A stretch of 58,884 nucleotides of DNA. Origin: Myxococcales bacterium. Its GTDB lineage: Bacteria > Myxococcota_A > UBA9160 > UBA4427. Below the pieces are notes generated by a model, which saw nothing but the letters and a program-made list of their open reading frames with translations, was not told the DNA's origin and did not search any database. Each line of letters begins with the position of its first letter. Position 1 is the stretch's first letter. The position numbers and the translations under genes were made by a program. Positions 55,166-58,884 of this stretch are shown piece by piece. The stretch lies in NCBI GenBank assembly GCA_022563535.1, contig JADFNE010000025.1, positions 1 through 58,884 of the forward strand, given 5' to 3'.

Positions 55166-55480
55166 ATGACGAAGGCTGAGATTGTTGAGCAGATCTACGA
55201 GCGGGTCGGTTTCTCGAAGAAAGAAGCAGCTGAGCTCGTCGAAAAAGTCTTCGACATCATCAAGGAAACCCTCGCCCAGGGTGAGAAGGTGAAAATCTCT
55301 GGTTTCGGGAACTTCGTCGTTCGCAAAAAGAACGCGCGCAAGGGACGCAACCCGCAGACCGGCGAAGAGATTTTGCTGCAGGCGCGTCAAGTACTCACCT
55401 TCAAACCAAGCCTCGTACTCAAGAACATCCTGAACGACGAACCCGTGAAAGAAAGCACCAACGACGACCCCCCGGCCTGA
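55166..55480 (+). CDS. ihfA: integration host factor alpha-like DNA-bending protein
   Basis: A 104-residue HU/IHF-family protein. TKAEIVEQIYERVGFSKKEAAELVEKVF, in parts TKAEIVEQIYERVG and SKKEAAELVEKVF, is the helical body. KISGFGNFVVR and RKGRNPQTGEEI form the DNA-inserting arm with the intercalating proline. The Gly-Arg-Asn-Pro and the similarity along the length favour IhfA over HU. Partner IhfB is not in the window. An acidic tail of about ten residues is present. The order rplT, ihfA, merR resembles the pheST-ihfA-merR region of many proteobacteria, though pheST is missing here. Confidence 0.9.
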   Translation: MTKAEIVEQIYERVGFSKKEAAELVEKVFDIIKETLAQGEKVKISGFGNFVVRKKNARKGRNPQTGEEILLQARQVLTFKPSLVLKNILNDEPVKESTNDDPPA

Positions 55481-55541
55481 TCCATCGAAAGCCCCGAGGA
55501 GCGGTCGTCCGGCTAAAGACGCCATTCAGTTTCATTCCGCT

Positions 55542-55571
55542 TTGACTTCGACGAAGTCTTTCATCTAGTCT
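55542..55571 (+). promoter_or_regulatory. candidate promoter of the second MerR gene
   Basis: TTGACT at 55542-55547 and TAGTCT at 55566-55571 are separated by 18 bp. The predicted start site is about 45 bp before the MerR ATG. The TTCGACGAAG spacer is palindromic and could be an operator. Confidence 0.5.
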
Positions 55572-55622
55572 CTCCACTGTGGTCTTCAAGCAGTCTTTGA
55601 CGATTCATAGACGGGGGGCGTG

Positions 55623-56174
55623 ATGGGAAATACGATTCGCGAAAAGATCAGACAAGCCCAGCTCTCGCGGAAGCAAGCGAAGGCCGCCTCGCCTGATTCG
55701 ACTGGGTCGGAGTCCCACGTCCCATCGGCGCCAGCACAATTGAACGATGACGCCACGCAAGAGGAACGCGTCGCATCACTGTTGCCTGCCGGATTGCTTC
55801 CCAAGGACGGCAAGCTCTACTACCGGATTGGCGAAGTGAGCAAGATCACCGGCGTGAAGCCATATGTATTGCGTTATTGGGAATCTGAATTTCGCTGGAT
55901 GGCCCCTCAAAAGTCTCGCTCAAAGCAGCGGCTCTACCGTCGCAAAGACATCGAGATGATCCTGTTGATCCAGCAACTGCTTCACTCCCAGCGTTACACC
56001 ATCGCCGGGGCTCGCAAGCGCCTGCGCGAGTTGGGCATCGGTCGAGCCCTCGAAGAAGCAGCGGAAGAGTCGGCGCGAGAGGCCGCGGAACGCCCGGCCT
56101 TCGACCACGCCGATTCCGCAGAGGCCTTCCAAAGTATCCGCAACGAATTACTCGCCATCCGAGAAATGCTCTAG
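55623..56174 (+). CDS. MerR-family regulator (ihfA-linked type)
   Basis: A 183-residue protein. A low-complexity N-terminal region of about 65 residues precedes a MerR helix-turn-helix: YYRIGEVSKITGVKPYVLRYWESEF, in parts YYRIGEVSKITG and YVLRYWESEF, then KQRLYRRKDIEMILLIQQLL. RYTIAGARKRLRELG and a C-terminal helix follow. This subtype is regularly encoded beside ihfA in deltaproteobacteria. The ligand and targets are unknown. The ATG at 55623 follows a G-rich GGGGGG ribosome-binding stretch; a GTG immediately upstream is also possible. Confidence 0.88.
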   Translation: MGNTIREKIRQAQLSRKQAKAASPDSTGSESHVPSAPAQLNDDATQEERVASLLPAGLLPKDGKLYYRIGEVSKITGVKPYVLRYWESEFRWMAPQKSRSKQRLYRRKDIEMILLIQQLLHSQRYTIAGARKRLRELGIGRALEEAAEESAREAAERPAFDHADSAEAFQSIRNELLAIREML

Positions 56175-56252
56175 CCAGCTGCGGATCCGAAGCGGTTTCC
56201 CCCTCGATCCGACGTGCAGGATTTGCCCATGTGGGCTACCCACTAGGCCGTT

Positions 56253-56329
56253 CGGGCCGTGGCGCAGCTTGGTAGCGCGCTTGACTGGGGGTCAAGAGGT
56301 CGCGAGTTCAAATCTCGCCGGCCCGACCA
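56253..56329 (+). tRNA. tRNA-Pro (GGG anticodon)
   Basis: A 77-nt cloverleaf with encoded CCA. Acceptor CGGGCCG pairs with CGGCCCG. The anticodon stem CTTGA/TCAAG holds loop CTGGGGG with anticodon GGG. The T-loop is TTCAAAT. An integrase remnant begins 24 bp after its end, the usual position for a site-specific integration into a tRNA gene. Confidence 0.95.
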
Positions 56330-56352
56330 AAATCAAGTTTAAAATCAGGTAG

Positions 56353-56487
56353 TTAAGAGTGCCGATTTTGCTTGTGGGCCACTTGTGGGCCACTTTTCAA
56401 TCTATGCAGGCTGCCAAGCGCCTGCGGCGCAACGTCGAGATAGCGTTCCGTGCTCTTGATGTCCGCGTGACCGAGCCATGACTTCAA
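56353..56487 (-). pseudogene. C-terminal remnant of a tyrosine recombinase (integrase)
   Basis: Read on the minus strand, the frame gives LKSWLGHADIKSTERYLDVA and continues to a stop at 56353. This is the last part of a tyrosine recombinase: the LGH box and the Tyr nucleophile about ten residues later. Everything upstream of the LGH box is missing. A stop lies in frame just beyond 56502, within dispersed repeat copy A. A CTTGTGGGCCA pair is tandemly repeated inside its tail (56371-56392). The gene was cut by rearrangement, leaving a scar of an element that once used tRNA-Pro. Confidence 0.75.
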
Positions 56488-56514
56488 ATTTGCGGCTTGA
56501 ATTTACTATTCTCG
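56475..56514 (+). repeat. dispersed repeat, copy A (partial)
   Basis: CTTCAAATTTGCGGCTTGAA and the following TTTACTATTCTC match the right-hand 40 bp of copies B (57391-57491) and C (58602-58701). It sits at the broken 5' end of the integrase remnant. Confidence 0.7.
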
Positions 56515-56530
56515 ATCGTAATTCCTATCC

Positions 56531-57061
56531 CTACGCTCGATTCTGCTCGAGATGCGCCCAGGCTGCAGGCAACCGGATGTCCCGATTCGGCTCCTTCGGA
56601 GGCATGTTGAAACCTCCGGTCGGCCGCCACTGCATCGCCTTCATCGTCTGTCCGACATGCGTCATGTTCAGCATGTCGTGGCTGTAGCAGAAGAGGCCGT
56701 CGCCAGCGTAGTAGAGAATCGAGAGACCGGCGACGAACCAGGGTGAGCCATCTTCTCTCTCACCGAGGATCTGGTCCCACTGGCCCACGACCCGGGGCCC
56801 ATCGGTCATGACCCAATTTTCGGGCGTCGACCAGCCGTAGCCCGTGAGGCCCATCATCGATTCAACGAAGAAGCTGCGGATATTCTCCCGGCCTTCGATC
56901 CGCCCCCAGGCGGGATCGATGTAAGCGGCATCTTCGGTGAAGAAATCGGCAAGGGCCGACCAGGTCTTGCTGCCGACATCGATCTCGTCGCGCACAGCAA
57001 CGAATTTTTCGTACGTGGCGCGCGCCTCACTTTCGGTCTTCTGCTTGTCGTCATCTGCCAT
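56531..57061 (-). CDS. SnoaL/NTF2-like fold protein
   Basis: A 176-residue protein of the NTF2-like superfamily: YEKFVAVRDEIDVGSKTWSALADFFTEDAAYIDPAWGRIEG, in parts TYEKFVAVRDEI and FFTEDAAYIDPAWGRIEG, is the usual cone-fold start. Then come EGRENIRSFFVESMMG and GQWDQILGEREDGSPW. Many such proteins are small isomerases, cyclases or hydrolases of hydrophobic substrates; the substrate cannot be predicted. GAGGAG lies 8 bp before the ATG at 57061. The frame runs further upstream without homology. It lies on the minus strand between repeats A and B as an isolated single gene. Confidence 0.75.
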   Translation of the reverse strand: MADDDKQKTESEARATYEKFVAVRDEIDVGSKTWSALADFFTEDAAYIDPAWGRIEGRENIRSFFVESMMGLTGYGWSTPENWVMTDGPRVVGQWDQILGEREDGSPWFVAGLSILYYAGDGLFCYSHDMLNMTHVGQTMKAMQWRPTGGFNMPPKEPNRDIRLPAAWAHLEQNRA

Positions 57062-57201
57062 CGGCTCGCTCTCCTCGTGATCGACGTCCTCGACCGACGT
57101 CACAGGCGTGACGCTAGCATCCCGCGGAGGAACACTCGCCGCGTCGAGGGGCAGAAGAGGCTTCAATGAGCAACTGACGGCGGGCGATCCGTCGTCTGCG
57201 A

Positions 57202-57387
57202 CTAGTAGCAGCTGATGTTCGCGACGCCGTTGCCGATCGGAGGGTGGGAGATTCGAGCCGTGTTTTTGGTTCTGCCGACAAGCAGCACGATCTCGAAGCG
57301 ATCGAGGCCGGAGGGGGCGATCCCGATCAGGGTCCCCCGATCGGGGAATAGCCCCGGTCTCGTTCCATTCGACATTCTGTTGCACAT
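57202..57387 (-). pseudogene. possible C-terminal gene fragment of unknown family
   Basis: A short minus-strand frame ends in IGNGVANISCY and contains LIGIAPSGLDRFEIVLLVGR, a protein-like composition. It begins a few bases from the left end of dispersed repeat B, as if its 5' part had been removed. I do not recognise the family. It could equally be a chance frame. The rest of the 560-bp gap 57062-57621 shows no other gene. Confidence 0.25.
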
Positions 57388-57390
57388 CGC

Positions 57391-57491
57391 CCGAAGACAG
57401 GACGGTTCTCTCGTTTCCGGTTTGACGTAGACCCGTTACTGGCAATTGCTTCAAATTCCCGGCTTGATTTTACTGTTCTCACCTGACGAAC
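57391..57491 (+). repeat. dispersed repeat, copy B
   Basis: A repeat of about 100 bp from CCGAAGACAG to CTGACGAAC. It is colinear with copy C, sharing TCTC, TTTGAC, AGACCCG, TCAAATT, CGGCTT and TTTTACT blocks in the same order with small gaps. Confidence 0.7.
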
Positions 57492-57621
57492 ACTTAGGTC
57501 AAGAGGAAGACGACGTGTAGAGAGGGCATTGGAGGGGTATGGCATAAAATGAGGGGCATTGGTCATTTACGCCATTTGGGCTTGCGACGATACTGGGGTC
57601 CAACGAAGCTTCAACGAAGGA

Positions 57622-58542
57622 ATGGAGAATGCGATGACCATTCTAAGGCGACCCACGAGCACACTTCCCGGCAAGCTGCGAGGCTTGCACCTCTTTCACT
57701 ACGGCGGAGCACCCTGCGCCCAGCGGGTGCGCTTCGTGCTCGCCGAGAAGGGAGTCCGCCGCGCTGCCGACGTACCGTGGCGATCAGACGCGGCGCTGCA
57801 TCTCGAGGCGACTCCGGGCAGCTATATCGGTCGCCCCGTATCACTGCCTCGGCAGGAAAACCTCACCGCCGACTACGCGGCGATCCACCCGCATCTTGTG
57901 GTACCGGCGCTCGTCCACGATGGCGTCCTGCACATCGAATCGGTCGATATCATGAACTACCTGGACCGTACGCTGCCGGGCCCTTCGTTGGTGCCCGAGG
58001 GCCAGGCGGGCCAACTCTGTAGCTTGCTCATGAAGCGCGCGTCGGAGCTTCAGACGTCGGTGCGGTATGTCACGTACAGGTGGAGTCTCGGCGGACTCGC
58101 AAAGCTCAATGCGAAGAAGCAGGAAGAGCTGTTCCGTCTCGACGCACCGGACTCGCCGGAGCAGCTCGCCGAGTTCTATCGCCGATTCAGCAATGACGAG
58201 ATCTCCGAAGCAACGTATGCCGACCACGTGGCCCGCCTCGAAGACGGCTTCGGTGAAGTCGAGAAGTTGCTGAAGGAGGACAGCCGCTCGTGGCTCAGTG
58301 GGGACGATTTCTCGATGGCGGACATCATCTGGTCGGTGAAGATGCTTCGAATCAGCGAAGCGGGTTACCCCTTCGAGATCAAGTTTCCCCACCTGAAGAA
58401 TTGGTTCGATCGAATCCGCGAGCGGCCGACCTTCGAGGAAGCCATCGGGCGCGACATGCGAGTCGTGGGCCCCGCGTTTCGGGCCAAGGCAGCGGTGCAA
58501 AACTTCTTCGGCCGCGGCCTCCGCCGCCTCGCCAGCGAATAA
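57622..58542 (+). CDS. glutathione S-transferase family protein
   Basis: A 306-residue protein. The N-terminal thioredoxin-like half has LHLFHYGGAPCAQRVRFVLAEKGV, in parts LHLFHYGGAPCAQRVRF and VLAEKGV, with a CAQR site where GSTs carry the catalytic Ser or Cys. VVPALVHDGVLHIESVDIMNYLD contains the cis-Pro and glutathione-binding Glu-Ser. The helical C-terminal half includes WLSGDDFSMADIIWSVKMLR. It probably conjugates or isomerises an electrophile. Starts at 57622 or 57634 are both plausible; GGAG lies 6 bp before the latter. It stands alone between repeats B and C, with a new ribosome-binding site and a truncated ORF just after it. Confidence 0.85.
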   Translation: MENAMTILRRPTSTLPGKLRGLHLFHYGGAPCAQRVRFVLAEKGVRRAADVPWRSDAALHLEATPGSYIGRPVSLPRQENLTADYAAIHPHLVVPALVHDGVLHIESVDIMNYLDRTLPGPSLVPEGQAGQLCSLLMKRASELQTSVRYVTYRWSLGGLAKLNAKKQEELFRLDAPDSPEQLAEFYRRFSNDEISEATYADHVARLEDGFGEVEKLLKEDSRSWLSGDDFSMADIIWSVKMLRISEAGYPFEIKFPHLKNWFDRIRERPTFEEAIGRDMRVVGPAFRAKAAVQNFFGRGLRRLASE

Positions 58543-58557
58543 GAGAGGAGAGATTCA

Positions 58558-58638
58558 ATGCCACCATCGAAAGACACGATCGCCATGGGAGCCACTTCCC
58601 CCCGAAGACAGGGGAGGCTCTCTCATTTCAAGTTTTGA
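58558..58638 (+). pseudogene. truncated ORF start (26 codons)
   Basis: An ATG at 58558 follows GAGAGGAGAG with good spacing, 15 bp after the GST stop. It opens MPPSKDTIAMGATS, then runs into dispersed repeat C near codon 15 and stops at 58638. It looks like the 5' end of a gene that was co-transcribed with the GST and was cut by the repeat. The family is unknown. Confidence 0.35.
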
Positions 58639-58701
58639 CATGAGACCCGGCATCGGCCATGTCCTCAAATTCGCGGCTTAATTTTACTATTCCCGACGAA
58701 C
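58602..58701 (+). repeat. dispersed repeat, copy C
   Basis: It runs from CCGAAGACAG to CCGACGAAC. It contains an imperfect palindrome at 58622-58644: CTCAT and ATGAG as outer arms, then TCAA/TTGA around GTT. The copy separates two gene fragments. Confidence 0.7.
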
Positions 58702-58844
58702 TCACGGCACCGAGCAAGGAGTCCACCGGTGGATTCTATATCATCATCATCGAAGTCGAATCGATGAATGAGGCGGTGGAGTGGGCGAAAAGAGAACGAT
58801 TTCGACTCGGGGCGAACGAAGTGAGAGAACTCCGAGACGATTGA
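58702..58844 (+). pseudogene. 5'-truncated YCII/DGPF-domain protein
   Basis: The frame reads KESTGGFYIIIIEVESMNEA then VEWAKRERF and ends NEVRELRDD. This is the C-terminal third of a YCII-related (DGPF domain) protein, where a GG(F/Y)Y strand and an EAVEWAKR helix are typical. The N-terminal part, including the family's catalytic-type His/Asp region, is missing, replaced by dispersed repeat C, from which an ATG at 58659 opens the same frame. It is probably non-functional. The last 40 bp of the window hold nothing recognisable. Confidence 0.55.
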
Positions 58845-58884
58845 GAACGCGCCGTCGAGCGGACGGGGAGGGCAGGGTGAGATC

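Noticed and set aside
57062-57454. Upstream extension of the SnoaL-like frame to 307 residues
   Set aside because: The added part is Arg/Pro-rich without homology and crosses dispersed repeat B; a good ribosome-binding site supports the ATG at 57061.
56475-58701. Integron with attC sites
   Set aside because: Gene-plus-repeat spacing is suggestive, but no RYYYAAC/GTTRRRY pairs were seen and the integrase remnant looks like a tRNA-targeting type without evidence of the IntI-specific insert.

Overview
The window is GC-rich, almost fully coding chromosomal DNA from a Gram-negative bacterium. An LpxR-type lipid A deacylase implies an outer membrane. An MglA-like GTPase, DUF4388/PATAN and receiver signalling proteins, IcmF plus methylmalonyl-CoA mutase plus MeaB, and an ihfA-merR pair all point to a deltaproteobacterial (Myxococcota or Desulfobacterota-like) lineage. 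This placement is inferred from gene content and no taxonomic search was possible.

Layout: (1) 1-1103 is a RAYT (Y1 transposase) gene flanked by imperfect inverted repeats. (2) 1135-9372 holds a sugar reductase, a small P-loop kinase-like gene, a hybrid histidine kinase, a secreted protein, tRNA-Met(CAU), a sulfotransferase, an acyl-CoA ligase and tilS. (3) 9708-17010 is ftsH, cdaA, ybbR, glmM, nnr, tsaE: proteolysis, c-di-AMP and cell-wall precursor supply, metabolite repair and tRNA t6A. (4) 17048-25107 is a close-packed run of lysC, HhH protein, yihY, cysteine desulfurase, mnmA, rnc, era, lpxR. (5) 25197-32415 is a MerR regulator with a dyad operator in front of icmF, methylmalonyl-CoA mutase and meaB, a B12-dependent acyl-CoA module. 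(6) 32545-39310 holds an MglA-like GTPase, ribBA behind a long structured leader, a MoxR/CoxE pair, a candidate minus-strand small RNA, and miaB. (7) 39421-43364 is a three-gene signalling cluster with degenerate receiver and GGDEF domains, followed by guaB, guaA, dnaE and a secreted protein. (8) 51079-56329 is tRNA-Val, thrS, infC (ATT start), rpmI, rplT, ihfA, merR and tRNA-Pro. (9) 56330-58884 is a mosaic next to tRNA-Pro: integrase remnant, three copies of a dispersed repeat, two intact single genes and several truncated genes.

Four features stand out. A candidate sRNA at about 37450-37670 has its own promoter, internal hairpins and terminator. A dispersed repeat of about 100 bp punctuates the post-tRNA-Pro region, and each copy abuts a broken gene. 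Short tandem repeats (period 9-25 bp) recur just upstream of start codons in at least six places. The ribBA leader carries a promoter, a three-tier hairpin and a 9-bp tandem array but no recognisable FMN riboswitch. infC appears to start with ATT behind a perfect AGGAGG, consistent with the classical IF3 autoregulatory design.
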